Counted from the stretch's first letter, positions 19,847 through 32,627 are shown. The stretch is DNA of 64,000 bases from Blastobasis lacticolella (GCA_905147135.1 LR990043.1:9583057-9647056); one strand, 5' to 3'. Numbers and translations are program-made. The notes: a model not told the origin generated them from the letters alone.

Positions 19847-22800
19847 ATTACATTAAATTATATTTAGCTTAACTCTTTAGCATAATGGAATGCCGATAAA
19901 AAATACTTAAATACAAATTCCACCTTAATAAGCAAAAAGCTGTATTTTTTATAATCGATTATTTAAGGCATCGATATTTCTCCTGTAATAGCCAAATAGT
20001 CTACCCACTAAACTCTCTTGAGAAATTCTCACTCCAGAATGCGAAGGCCCAATCCACATGTACCACTACAAGTAGTGTCGAATCCACACAACGAGAGCGT
20101 GTAAGTCCGTACGTGCTAAGTACTTAGCTGAGTGAAATCATTAACGTTCGTTAGCAAAATGAGGCTGGCTCATAAAACTGTATTGCAGTTTGATAGGAGG
20201 CCGGGGCCCCCGATGTGCCACCAGATTGCCACTTACGTGCATTATTCTCTACTTATCTAAGGACTAACAGACAGTCACTCAGGCTAACGATGCTATTAGC
20301 AGATTCGGACGTTAACACGCTACTCTTGGAGAAATTAAACGACAGTTCCAATAGTTGGAGTGCAGTATTTTATAGCGTTCGAAGTTTATTGCGTTTTCGA
20401 CACATATTGTGCTTGTATCTACGTTTTCGATATGTCTCATTTATATTTACTACAATGCTATTTTATAATTTGTTTCATGAGAATATTGACACAGACGTAG
20501 ACAGAATAATATCATTTTTACAAAATCGTATATTTATTTTATAATGTTCTTATCGTTTGATAATGTATTCGTTCTTGATTTGGGGACCGTCTACAGCTGT
20601 ACCTATATTCGCGACTTCGCTACCATGGACTAGAAAATTAAAAAAGGTACTTACATAGTTTATGTATATTTCAGTTCCGGAGCGTGTACAAACAAACAGA
20701 CAGACAACAATTTAAAAAAATCTTATTCTATTACTGTTTCGTCATCGCCATTAACATTTTTTTTGTAAATATATTCAATGTACAGACACACTTTCTTTAC
20801 TGTTTTATTATATATTTAGATTTCAAACCAATTAAATAAAACTGTTATTTTCTTCGAGTCCCACAGAACCGTTGCCATCTATATCAAAAAAGAAAGAAAT
20901 ATAAAAAGGCACACCTACATGGAACTGTGGTTAGAGAAATTTGCAATGGAACCCTTCATTTACATATCAATCGGCATTACCTATATTTTCGTTAGGCTGA
21001 CGCCCGCCCCGGAACGTCCTAAGCATTTTATTACATTCCTTGCACGTAAAATATAATATCCCTACCCACATACACTGCGAGCAAATATCTAAATGTAATT
21101 TCCATGCGTTGTCCCCGCAATGTTTTCCCAGAAAATATTAACATGGAAGGCAAGGGGCTGAATCTCTCCTAAGTAAGTTGCAAAAAATGTACGTGATTTT
21201 ACTTCAAAGTCCCTTTTGTCTTTATGGAGGGAACGCATAAAAGTACAGGCAAGGGAATGGCATATACGAAAAAATTACGCAGCGTAATGATGATGTGCCC
21301 GCACTCTCCTTGGAAACAAAATATTTTCTCTTTACAGTGACAGAAATGTATTCAACGAGGTTACTGCCGCAGAGAGGCGCAAGCGCCGCCTCCTGTTTAC
21401 GCTCGGAGCCGCGCTGACCCGTAACAAGGAACTTACAAAACACGGATCATGAAAGTAGTCAACGATTGAGTAAAACTTTCTTTAGTGTTTTCTTTTTGAA
21501 GAAAAATACAGTTTAAGTATAGCAGAAACACTTAAAAATAAGAAGCTCACTGCTTGGCTATTGGTGATGAAGAGATGAAGAACTTATTTTATTGTTGTTA
21601 GAAATACAGGATACTCCAACATTCGGTGAAAGTACATAATTAAAAGAAAAAAAATGAAAAATCTAAATATTTGCCAAAAAGCCTCAGTTTTTGCCAATTT
21701 GGAGCCCGAGGCAGCAGCGCGCAGGACATTGTGGGGCTTATTACTAACAATAACAACGTCAATAATAGAGAGTGGACTCATCAGAGGCCCCGGGAGGTCA
21801 TCAGGACGCCGCGGCGGGGGGCCTCAGTACTCCGCATCCCACCCTCGAGTGTACAGGAAATTGTTTAATGCTGTTTCTGATACTACTAATGCGAACAGTT
21901 TTATTCAATCACCCAAACTGCGGAACTGGGGAAACTACTCACCGAATTATAAGGAAATAGCCTCCTGCTGTAAGTAAATTACGACGTTATCCATCCAATG
22001 TTTGTACTCGATTACGTTTCGTTAACACTAAAATCGACAAGATTATCCGGTAACGTAATCAACTGTTGAACCGCGTTGTCCTAAGCCTCATTCATCCGGT
22101 TAAATTGGGTTAAGTCGGTCGTGCGTCGGTGAATTTATGAATAGGTGCGTGCTTAAGGAGTAGAGAGGTCGGGTAATCCAGGGTCAAGCGTATGGCAACA
22201 GGCCACAACTGCAGTAAGCCTTGTTTGCTTTACGACGTCTCCGGCTTTACGACTGTGGCGGCTGGTGCCTCGGAAGTAGACGGAGTGGAAGTGGTCACGT
22301 CGGCACAAGACGCGGTCTGTGTATTTACTTCGGGCGTAACTCTAGGGACTTGCATATAGGATGCAGGTATTGATTGTTGGACGCGCAAGGGACTGCAGTA
22401 AAGTCTCCCATTGTAACGTAATGTAGTCTGTCCGAAAAATGAGTTTAAATTTATTGATGGATTCAGACGTTCATCTTGATGTTTTTAATGTTCTATCAGC
22501 ATGTAAACTAGAAGATTGTTATGAGTATTTTGGGTAATTATTTCATCTTTTATTGTGTTACTGTGTTGATGTCGATGATGAGCACGGTCATTTTTAATTG
22601 CTTTTTCTTGTCACAACTTCCATTGTGTTCCAGATAATGAAAATGTTTGTTGAGGTCCTTACTTCAATGTTTTTTTTTAACTCAATAACATTAAAGAAGA
22701 CAAGAGCCTACATTTGGCAAAAGACAAATTCTATAGGTATGTCCTTGATTGGGTCTGACCACATCCAGTCCGTTTAGTTTTCTAAAGACCGTCCCTAGGA

Positions 22801-23097
22801 ACGCTGACATCGCTCTAGCTTCTTTTGAAATGGCTAAACAACATGTTGGCCCTGAACATGGTTCACTTTTACAACCTCGGGACGACATGAAATTGCTTCT
22901 CCCTAACAATCGTAAAATGTATAAAATACTGTCCCTACGTTTACATATTCCCATTTAATGGATGGACTTGATGGTGGCTACCATGTGGCTACATTTTCAC
23001 ATTCAATAATACGGAAAATCATTATTTTGGTGTTCTTAGAGAATGTAACAGGTAAATGGAAACTTTCGAGTTACATTCAGTATATTTATTTTAGTGA
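19847..23097. other. Unassigned single-copy sequence
   Basis: No gene recognised over about 3.2 kb. Frames of 109 codons (20215-20544) and 107 codons (21654-21977) have no known domain. The latter ends near a GTAAGTAA donor-like site at 21970, with an open segment PKLRNWGNYSPNYKEIASC before it. A CCGCGGCGGGGGGCC patch lies near 21808. The phrase ACGACGTTATCC to GTAACGTAATCAACTG at 21980-22060 is mixed single-copy text. Confidence 0.4.
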
Positions 23098-23300
23098 AAT
23101 GGATTTTTTTATACTAAGCAGTGACAAACGAACACCTGCCATGTTGGTAAGTGATAACCGTCGCCCATAACAACTACGATTCAAGCATTTAAGTTGCATG
23201 CAATAAAAATGCAGAACCGCAGGTGCGTTGTCACTGTGAGGACTGAGATGTAATTCCTTATGCCTATAATTGCGCTGGCTACCTTTCCTTGGCTTATTAC
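23098..23300 (-). repeat. Repeat I: antisense LINE 3'-end-like sequence
   Basis: Phrases GTTGGTAAGTGATAACCGTC with GCCCATAACAAC, then AACCGCAGGTGCGTTG and CTTATGCCTATAATTGCGC resemble sequence antisense to lepidopteran LINE 3' untranslated regions. A related copy lies at 63725-63900. No coding block survives. Confidence 0.5.
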
Positions 23301-23305
23301 TAGTC

Positions 23306-23540
23306 TGTCTTACGGTGAGAAAAAACATCGTGAAGAATCCAGAACACTCAGACGACTGAATGTGTAACCATGACCCAATCTGGTCAGGTTCCTGTTAACA
23401 GGGTAACGGAGGTCAGATGCCAACCGCCATACTGCAATTACCTGATCTGCCAAATCCTGGATCATGGTCAACGCGGACTCCGGGCCCTCGCGCGCGAGTT
23501 CGCAACCGGGATAATGACGTCAAGATGATGATGACCTATT
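23306..23540 (+). mobile_element. SINE C copy, headless
   Basis: Body from TCTTACGGTGAG through ATCCAATCTGG-like, CAAATCCTGGATCATGGTC and GGGCCCTCGCGCGCGAG, ending CGTCAAGATGATGATGA. The tRNA-like head is absent. It lies about 85 bases left of the TIR element that starts at 23624. Confidence 0.85.
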
Positions 23541-24014
23541 GCTAGGCTCTTCTAAATATTCAGTTGCATCAACTCGCCACCAGGTGAAGTTGCTATGAGT
23601 AATTATTCTCGTTCGAATAACACTAGGGGAGACAGGGGCATGTACTAACAGATTTTACTATTTTATCAATTGAACGGAATTTATACTAGCTAGGGATATA
23701 ATTTTTAAACCCTTTGAAGCGTCAACTACCTCTCTATGATTTTTAATTAAAAACCCCAACTAATGCCTTGTATTTTAGCCGCAAACATACGTTTTATAAA
23801 AAAAGATACTTGTTAATATTTGCCCCAGTTTGGGGGTAAATTTTAACTACCTTGGGGTAAGTATTAACAATAGTACCTTGATATGATTATGATAATATTT
23901 CATAAATATGAGTAGAAAATAAAAGAGAGTATATCATATTTAACGTTTATACTATCAGAAAGTTATCAACTTGTAATATTGAATTCATTTTTTGTACTAT
24001 TTGTGGCAAATAGT

Positions 24015-24145
24015 ACAAAAGATCCAATCTGGTCAGGTTGCCCTGGTACCAGGGTCACGGAGTCAGATAGCAGTCGCTCCGCCAAATCTTGGATCATGGT
24101 CAAGGCAAACCCCGGGCCGGGATATTAACGCCAAAATGATTATTA
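24015..24145 (+). mobile_element. SINE C copy, strongly 5' truncated
   Basis: Starts within the body at GATCCAATCTGGTCAGG and ends ATTAACGCCAAAATGATTAT. It lies head to tail-inverted with the next SINE C copy 35 bases away, inside the iterated-motif element. Confidence 0.85.
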
Positions 24146-24179
24146 TAATATTTTTCAAAAGAGTATTTGTTGCATAAAA

Positions 24180-24470
24180 AAACTTTTTAGCGTTAATGTC
24201 CCAGTTGTGCTCTTTCGAGGGCCCGGGGTCCGCCTTGACTATAGTGGAGCGACTGCCATCGGACCTCCATGACCGTGCTACCAGAGGAGCCTGACCTGAA
24301 TGGATCATGGTTACACATTCAGTCGCCTGAATGTGCAAGTTTCGTCACGATGTTTTCCCTCACCGTAAGAGCATTGGTTAGGTTTCAACTAATGGACAAA
24401 ACTCATGGCCGCATAGGATTCGAACCTAGTACCTCTCGCTTACGAGTCGGATACCCTAACCGCTCGGTCA
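24180..24470 (-). mobile_element. SINE C copy, full length, with target duplication
   Basis: Antisense copy with 3' end at the left (GCGTTAATGTCCCAGTTGTG) and tRNA-like head at the right (minus-strand GGTTCGAATCCTA, CTTACGAG on plus, CCGCTCGGTCAT). TGTTGCATAAAA at 24168-24179 and 24471-24482 is the target duplication. It forms an inverted pair with the copy at 24015-24145. Confidence 0.9.
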
Positions 24471-24910
24471 TGTTGCATAAAATACACGGGGGTAAATATT
24501 AACATGTTAATACTTGCCCCATACGATTTGTTAACACTTGCCCCAGAGGCAGATGTATCACAAAAATATAAATCAAAGAAAAGTACATTTATAATGTGGT
24601 TAAATGGAAACAAAATACTATACGAGATGATATTTACTACCATTTAAAATAATTTCAGTCCCGTTTACGTAAATAATTAAGCAACAAATCAAAAAACAAC
24701 GAGTTAAATAATGTTCTTTTACGTGACAAAATTCACGCCTCATACATAACCTTGCTCTGCGGCATGCCATTGGCGACTGATAGGTCGCAACATGTCTGTG
24801 GTCATTCACTGACGCCTATAACTGTATGTACCTCAGTCGTTTATGTATAGATTGGCGGCAATCGGCCTGTTAATACATACCCCCGTTAATACAAGCCCCT
24901 GTCTCCCCTA

Positions 24911-27354
24911 CATCTGCCTCTACAGAAACGGCTAACAATATGAAAACGAAGGACTCCTCATTGAATTACCGCTTGCGTATCAAAGAATTCGGCCGTTCCA
25001 TTCCACCGCGCGGCCAGTATTTAATCCGCTCGCGTACTCGTATTTCTTACCGAGGAAGAATTAGAACGAAACTTAATTGTGCAAAAATACGACGCAGGAG
25101 AAACGGGTAACTCGATTATCGAAACGGCGTTTCCTTCAGACAAAGCGATCGTGTTCGCCCCGGCCGGCTCCAGGCTTCGTTTAAAGAAGTAATTACACGA
25201 GCAGCAAGTTCGGCGATCCTCGGCGGTGACGTCGTTAGTATGCGGCTCGCGCCCCGAGAGGCGATAAGGCAAATTCGTTTGGCCGAACATCTCGCTAATA
25301 GAGTTTCACTAATTTATAAGGCCGTTAAGCAACCGCAAGGCCCCGCAAGGCCGGACCTGCGTAAAACTGTCCGCGGCGGACGTAAAAAGGATTTGATGGT
25401 AGACCCTGTTACATATTTGATGGCCGCCAATCTTTCGTGGGTAGCGTGAGGTGGGCTTAATTATGAACGGCTTCGCGGATTGTTGCTCCGGGACGGGTTC
25501 CATTACCGGGGGCGTTTTGATGACGATCACTCGCACAGTGAGTCTTGATGGAGGTGTAAAAATGTGGTAAAAGAATAAAGTTTAATTTGTGTGTAGGTAT
25601 TACGGAAGTTTTCGTCTATAGTAAAGCACGACTTCTTTCGCGACGTTCTTTACCTACTTTACCCCTACATACCATTTTTTCTTAATTCTATGCCTTCCTC
25701 TTGAATACCTCTTTCTTTGTTGGAAACCGCATTAAAATCGAAAAGATCTCAGCGTACATAGATACATGGGGACAGACAGCGGGTAGCGACTTTGTTCTAT
25801 ACTAAATTGATTTGATACCTCTCTTCCTATATGAAACTACAATACGGCTAAGTATACCTACACTGCTCCAGACCCCACTCCGAAGGGATTAAATTAATAC
25901 ACCCAAGCAATAAACTGCAACAATCAGACTCGAGTCTGTAAACTTCATCACAAATAACGCTCGAACAAAGTTCACCTGATCCTCCCGAGGGCGCACTACG
26001 CCAGCTTATTCCCACTAAGAGAGATAAAGAGATTATATATATTTTTTGTCGTCTCATGTGCGTTATGACGAGCGTACTTAATTAAAACAGCCTTGGAGCC
26101 CACCGCAGCACCTGGTCGCAGTAAATTACGGTTTTCTGGGCGGACGCAGAAGACATGCCGACAAAAAACGCCCTATGGGTACTTACAAGATGAATTTCGT
26201 CCTTGATCGCCGATTAATTAAAATTTATAGACGACTCCTGTAATAAAATTATGCGTGCCTTGTATAGGAAATGTTGTAGGTCTCGGTAGACGGTAGGTGT
26301 ATTGGTTTTGTGGATATTGTAACTTTTTCGCTACGTTTGAATCGCTTTCATTTTTCGTTAATTGTAGGTAATTATTATTTAGATCATGTGAACAATGTAA
26401 ACACGTTATTTTTTATTTCACCGCAACATAAAAAGTTTTTTATTTTTTCTATGCAATATTCTCAACTCCGTTTCATCGTCCCTTGGGAAATTCCGTGATC
26501 AATGGATCCCATATCACTCGGAAGTAGTTTATTTTCTTTTAATGTAAGAATTTTCTAAACTGAGTCAGATATACACTGTGGAATCTACATAGATCAGCGT
26601 GGATACGCGTATTCTAATCAATTGCTGGCTTTTCAGTCTTTCGTCGCGCACGCCATGTATTAAACCCGCAGTAAATTAGAATACACGCCCTAAGCATCAA
26701 CGCGTCGTAAGTCCATAGCCGTACGCAGTCGGTACGGATGTCTATGAAAATAAATAGTTTCAAACATTTCCCTGGACATGAACAAATATCTGCCTCCTGA
26801 AAACTGCAAAAATATCTTATACACTCCCTCTAGCCACTCAATATTCGAATTCTTATGCGACTAATAGAAATCCTCTCCAGAATAACAGCTTCAAGAACGC
26901 TGGTCTTGGCGGCGCTCTTCCGTAGCCCGTATTCGCCGCAAGTTACGGGTTCTAACGTGGATTTATGCGGTGTAGGAAGCGCAGTTAAAAGTGGCCCGGA
27001 AATCGCATCAAGGCACCATCGCCGTCGCGGACTGACCGCCTCCACGAGGATTTATACCCTCGAGCTTGGGCTCTGCATCGCGACTGGAGCACCTAGCAAA
27101 TGGAGCAATTTATTAGTTGATCATGACGGAAACGATTGAAAGGTCAGCTAGCGTAACTGAGAATTTGTTTACCAATGTTTTGGTCAAGACCGATGATGCC
27201 ATGGTTGTGGAAGGGCAATTTAAACTCACTTAACTATATACAATTAGGCTATGTTTTTTAAAACACTTTACTAAAGCAACATTGCCTTCATAAGATTCTA
27301 CCTTTCTCAAACACACCTGCAAGATGGCGCCCGCGGTAATCACTTAACTCATTG
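24911..27354. other. Unassigned single-copy sequence
   Basis: No gene recognised. Stretches 24950-25500 and 26600-27100 have higher GC and complexity and contain TTAATTA, TAATTAC and similar homeodomain-type sites, so they are possible cis-regulatory sequence, unproven. Frames of 69-94 codons here show no domain. Confidence 0.35.
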
Positions 27355-27618
27355 CACCATTCATCATTCAACAGTCCACTACAGGACCTAGGGCATCTCA
27401 GACGAAAGGGAAGGTTATTGCCATAATCTCCATACTTGGCAGGCGCGTTGGAGATCGCAGTGTTGTAAATATAACAATGGAAATTGCTGCTGACCATTTT
27501 CTCTTTCACCATCGTCTCTGTAGACTGTGTACTTTTGCCTCGAAAACATTAGTCGCCTTGTAAAACACCTACGAGTGTAAGGAGTTGGTGCTATTCCACT
27601 CTGCCGGATACAACACGA
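27355..27618 (-). mobile_element. Repeat A copy, antisense
   Basis: All repeat A blocks appear reversed, from the tail side (TCATCATTCAACAGTCCACT) to the 5' side (GAGTTGGTGCTATTCCACTC). Minus-strand frames of 72-74 codons across it are readings of the repeat. The 3' end differs from other copies, continuing into TGGCGCCCGCGGTAATCACT, so this may be a longer subfamily. Confidence 0.8.
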
Positions 27619-27778
27619 CCAACAAGGCCGCATGCTCTATTGAATAGCTCTATTTAAAAAACACCGCTAAGGAAATTTTTTACTTTGTTGTGTTAAAATG
27701 TAAATCGTTAGTGTTATGAGCGACAGTTACAGCATTCCATCAGGTAAATTGGTTCGGGTGTAACTAAGTTTATGTAAA
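27619..27778. other. Short unassigned sequence
   Basis: Nothing recognised. Confidence 0.5.
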
Positions 27779-27965
27779 TACTAGCGACCCGCCCCGACTT
27801 CGCACGGGTTTTCTCAGCTTTCCTTTACAAAAATGTGCATATATTATACATATAAACTACCCAGAAGAAATTCTCTAACTGATGGTGAAAACAGCAACAA
27901 CATCCGTTGCGTGGTTTACTTAGGAGGAGTTATCGGAAATACATGCAAACACGGAAAGATACTTC
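27779..27965 (+). repeat. Dispersed repeat F, sense copy
   Basis: Begins TACTAGCGACCCGCCCCGAC and CTTCGCACGGGTTTTCTC, then AGAAGAAATTCTCTAACTG and GTTGCGTGGTTTACTTAGG. It pairs with the antisense copy at 19739-19846. Confidence 0.65.
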
Positions 27966-30588
27966 AATTTATACTATGTAATTATGTATAGATGTCAAAT
28001 AGAACTTATGACAATGAGAAAAAGAAACACGTGATGGTATATCGTCAATCCAAAGCCGAAGCGTCCACGCCAACAATGGAATCGGTTAGCACACAGACAA
28101 AGGCCAACCGCACAAAGATTATCAATGAGCCAGTCAGGGTTGAATGCCATGGTTTGCCATGCCAGGTTTTGATGTCATGTTTAAAGGAGTAAAGACAACA
28201 TAAATTAGAAAGAAACGTTACCTTGACGTTTCTAGTTCAGGGAACTCTGAATTTATTAGAAAGAAACAAAGTTTTTCTTCGTTTTATTGGCATTAAAATG
28301 GCAGAGCAAAAGAAAGAAAAGTACGATAAGCACGAAAGATATAATTAAATATCACGTTACATCAAAACAATAGTAAGATTAATGGTTTCATAATTGAAAA
28401 TAAAACGAACTTGTGAAGTTCGATGACAATTATATGTGCATCTTCTTTCAAGCTATTTAAAATACTTAGGTATATTAAATCTTACAAGGCATGGGAATAT
28501 ATACTCGCAAATTATGTGGCATTGCTACAATCAAAGACTTTTATATACTAGCAATACAATATTGGTTTTTGTGACTATGAGTACATACAATAATTAAACA
28601 ATGTTAAACAGAAGAGTATAATTCTTCGTAAGAATATAATCGTGTTAATAAAACTACTTTGATTCATAGGTAGCTTAAAATAGTTAGAACGTGCTTGCTT
28701 GCTTCTGTACAGTATTTCGTAGTAAATAAACAATATTGGAAAAGTACTTCACAAAATCCAAGGATAACGTATTTACAACAGTAAACCGGCACACACAGTA
28801 CAATAAACTTATAATAACATTTTGTATCCAATAAATAAAACAAAGAACATAGAAAGTATTCCACAATAACCGACATCAGAATCTAAGCGGAAAATAATTG
28901 AAAGTGTATATTATCTCTTGTAGGTACGATGTACAAGTGGGCTGAGTGTAAGTTTTGTATTATCTTTACTTTACTATCGCGTTTACGTGGAAATTAGTAT
29001 GAAGAAAAAACTTCACTAACGTGCCACTAGATGGCGCTATACATTTTTCATACAAATTTTTTAGGTAAAAGTAAAATTAAATCAAAAAACTCAGCTCTCA
29101 GAACATTACTGTATAAAATCATGGATGCTACTTAGGTACGTTGTTCTGTTTGTTATTTAAGTGGCCTTCCTAAATTCGCATGAGCGCCATAACACAGGTT
29201 GCGGCTCGGTGCCGTGTGCATGGGATAGTCGCTCTGTCGCCGTATACGCAATTAGCACCGTGGGGACACTGTTACTTATTAGATAGTTATGGCAACTCTC
29301 CATGGTATTAGAGAATGTTGTGGCTTGGATATTATACCTATTGGAAAGCAATTTAGTTGTAAATTAACTCGTTTTATGAAACGTACTTGTAATGTAAAAC
29401 TCATGTATTTCAGATCGTCGGAGAATATAATAATATGAAGCAGCAGGCAATTTTATCGGCATTACCTACCCAATTTCATAGCAATTAATTTAAAATACAC
29501 TAAAATAGGCGATAACCAAATAATTGGATGGCAGGTGAGACACCATCTAACTGAAGGTTTCATCGGTTTTTAACAGGATGTCAAGTCTGAGGAAACCGTC
29601 CATTTAGATGTTTTATTTTCCGTTTCTAGTTTGATGACAACTGACGTAAAAGTGTGGCTAAATGCAACTGTATTAGTTATATGGCTATTGTTTCAATGAT
29701 ACTGTCGCTACAGTACCGCTCGCTCACCGCGACCACGAGCCTCATTCCGCACCGCTGCTCCTCTCTAACTCTATCCTTACCCTTTATTCCAATAGTTCGA
29801 TTTACCTGCCCCCGGATGCTCTTACTTCCCCCTAATACGGGCCGATCTAAATTCATATGGCTGGGCCAACATTACCCACAACCACTACAAACGGCGCGGC
29901 ATGGCGACCTGTTCGTTGGAGACACAATTGCGCGTGTTTGCATTTTTATCTACTTGTTTTCGTGGGGTGAATATGAATTCGGCCTTTGTTTGGACGGCTG
30001 CAAAGGTAAATATTAATACCGCGACGGAATACCGGAATACCCCGTCCAATACGCTCGCGGAACGATATCTCTAGCCGAAAATGCAACGAATATTCTGTAT
30101 TCCCGTACTATAATCGGGCCGCGATGCATTCGCGGTCGCGTCACGCGTTCGGACGGCAAACGGACGATGTTAATTCGGGAATGGATGACTGCGAACGTGT
30201 TTGCTTTAGCTGGCCCGTGACTGGATCGCATTGCTTTTAATGGACTTCTATAAACACTATTACCACTCGCTACATAGTTGTTGTAAGAGTTTTCTTGTAC
30301 AGGTCAACTTTTCAAAGAATATTTATGAAGCTTATTACATATTTTCTCATAGACTTCTGTGGTACCTTCGTCATACAGCTCAATATGATCGGTGTGAGAG
30401 TGCCCAATATAAACGTTTCTTTTATGAGCACGCCCTTCAGTGGTGAACTTACCTGCCCTGAAAGTGAAATGGCCCGAATGTTATTAGGCAGATATAATGT
30501 GGAGGGTACGGAATGTTTCTTAATGTATTAAATATGATAAAAAGACCGAATTTTATTGCCAAAATGGGAAGTGGTATTTGGGTTACTA
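27966..30588. other. Unassigned single-copy sequence
   Basis: No gene recognised. The 120-codon plus frame at 29654-30016 and the 66-codon frame at 27992-28192 have no known domain. CTAGATGGCGCTATA near 29030 is a phrase frequent in lepidopteran repeats. Very AT-rich from 28200 to 28900. Confidence 0.4.
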
Positions 30589-30646
30589 ATGTGTAAAAAA
30601 TTACAGTATAATAAACCAGTTTATTATACTGTAATTTTTTACACAT
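30589..30646. repeat. Perfect inverted repeat, 27-bp arms, 4-base loop
   Basis: ATGTGTAAAAAATTACAGTA and the rest of the arm (30589-30615) is exactly complementary to 30620-30646 around CCAG. Such a perfect hairpin in AT-rich sequence may be a tiny foldback element. It is not a bacterial-type terminator in this context. Confidence 0.85.
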
Positions 30647-32627
30647 TCACTTCTGAGCTATATTTCCTAGATACCAAAATATCAAAATAGGTACCTATCT
30701 AGGAAAAATATATTTTGATGATCAGACCGAAGACTCGGGATAGTCTTGCCAACCGGACTGAAAAACTAAATAGTCAAACACTGGAATTCGAGAATAATCG
30801 AGATTATTCGATAAAAAAAGATAAACACAGACAAAAAATAAGCTCAAAACTAGCAACAGCCATCCCCGGAGCGGCGGCGGCGGCGGCGGCGGCGGGCGCG
30901 GCGCGCGCGCAAACTCGTCACGTCGCCGCCTTCTCATGCAAGTAATGATAATAACATAAAACTTTTGCACTTCGCCCGAACCTCGTGAATCTTGCCGCCA
31001 TCGCAACTGAGGAACTCTTGTCGGGTAATCAGAACTTAATGAAAAGTGCGCCCGGCCGTCAGCCAACCTCCCAAATTTTAGGGGTCACGTAAAATATTAA
31101 AGCGACGAGATGAAGTGGCCAGAGATTCATTGCTTTCCCCGCTTTTATTATTCGTAAATAAGACGCCCCGACACGTCTGTACGTTCATAACATAAAACCA
31201 GGCTGCAGTAAAGTTTCCCGTATCCGGGACTCGCGTAAATTACACTCACGCTTCAACTGTATGCAGAATATGTTTGTTTTGTTAGTTCACAAATACGCGC
31301 GCTCAAAACTAGGAAGAAACTGAAATGTGTTCTAACTAATTTAACTCCGCTACGGCGCCGCGGCGTGAGATGAACCGATGATTAGGAATGGCATAAATTT
31401 TAAGGAATGGTGTACTAGATTCAGAATTGCAAAGGTTTGGAACCTGCCGTGGTGTCAGGACATCGCTGAGTCGGATGCGTGAGCCAACGGCTTACGGCGC
31501 GAGGATGCTAAAAGTGTACTATGGAGAAAGCTGGGATTGACCGCTAGGATAATTATGATAGATAAATATCGAAATTCTAAAAATAAAATAAAATTGTAAT
31601 TGTCTAAATATCAAAATTCATACAGTAATAGAAGGGACAAGCCAAGGTAGCTGATAAACTTTCACATATGTACGTGTCACTTGCTACGGCGCTGACACCT
31701 TAATATTTGTAGAATTACCAATGAAGCATATAATAGAATAATAGAGTTCCTCCTCTTTTCTTCATCGAAATTAGCATTAACACAAAGCTTTTCTTATTTA
31801 CGTGAGTGTAAAATTGAAGCAAATAACCAAATAAGCCTCTATTGTGTTATTATTTGATGTTTGCCTCTCTCGCTCGTATCAATTCGCTCTTGGAAAAATG
31901 TCTTTTGTTGGAAGTTCTTTTGTGAGATCTTTTTTGCGGAGTTCGCGTGTGGTCTTTTATGATTGAGGGTTGAATTAAAACATGTCGCTTTGATGGTTCA
32001 AAAGGGACATTGGCTTATGTGATTTTAATCAATGGTCACATTTATAACATCGGCCTTGGGGCTCTATTTATTATCCTCCTCTCGAGTCGAACGGTTTTTA
32101 ATTACGATTTTAATTTATTTTCGACATTAATTCAATCTTTTTAAAATTACATTGGCAGCGCCGAAACCGATCGATTTAAAAATAGTAGTTCAAAAGTAGA
32201 TAGAAAGTATTGAACTTTTATGCACACAATCATTTACTGTGTATAAATACCTATGTACAAATACTATTTATGCTGTATAAATATCGATGTTCTGCGGTGA
32301 AGTTACTACTGAAATTGCTTACTGGTTGAAGGTATTTAAAACGTCGTTGTTTTGGAAATTTGGAAACTAGATATTTTACCAGGATAATTTTAAGATATAC
32401 TGTTCAGTCATAAGTTGGCCCATCAGATCCCTATATCTGTAGGTGCTTATACCATATACAACGCACTTTAGTTACAAGGACAATAAAACTTCAAAACATT
32501 TTTATCTTATTAGATTTGTTTTGGTGTCCAACTTTCTAATAATGAATTGTGTTTCTCGTCTCTTCTTTCATATATAATGTTGATACTATATACGTATGAG
32601 TCAAGGGAGTTTTTCTAGTCACTAATA
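30647..32627. other. Unassigned sequence with a CGG-rich tract
   Basis: A second weak inverted repeat (TTTCCTAGATA and TATCTAGGAAA, 30661-30709) follows the perfect hairpin. A (CGG)n and CGCG tract lies at 30869-30911, and the poly-Ala frame across it is a reading of that tract. The stretch 30960-32170 is moderately complex and could hold regulatory sequence. No gene seen. Confidence 0.4.

Larger units (their letters stand above)
23624..24910. mobile_element. Undescribed-looking TIR element with an iterated 16-base motif
   Basis: Terminal inverted repeats are TAGGGGAGACAGGGGCATGT at the left and TAGGGGAGACAGGGGCTTGT in reverse at the right, each running on into a TAYTAAC motif. Between them the motif GGGGYAARTRTTAACA recurs in both orientations near 23637, 23811, 23833, 23855, 24489, 24505, 24529, 24868 and 24884, mostly near the two ends. 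No transposase is recognised. Two SINE C copies (24015-24145 and 24180-24470) account for roughly a third of the length. A non-autonomous DNA transposon with repeated transposase sites is the simplest reading; the superfamily is unknown to me. Confidence 0.65.

Noticed and set aside
29654..30016. 120-codon plus-strand frame as a gene
   Set aside because: No recognised domain, no splice or promoter context, and the length is within chance for a GC-mixed stretch of this size.
30589..30646. Rho-independent terminator
   Set aside because: The hairpin is perfect but lies in a eukaryotic context without an upstream gene or an appropriate U-tract.
30715..31066. Poly-Ala / poly-Pro frames as a coding exon
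   Set aside because: The runs follow directly from the (CGG)n tract read in two frames. No other protein feature is present.
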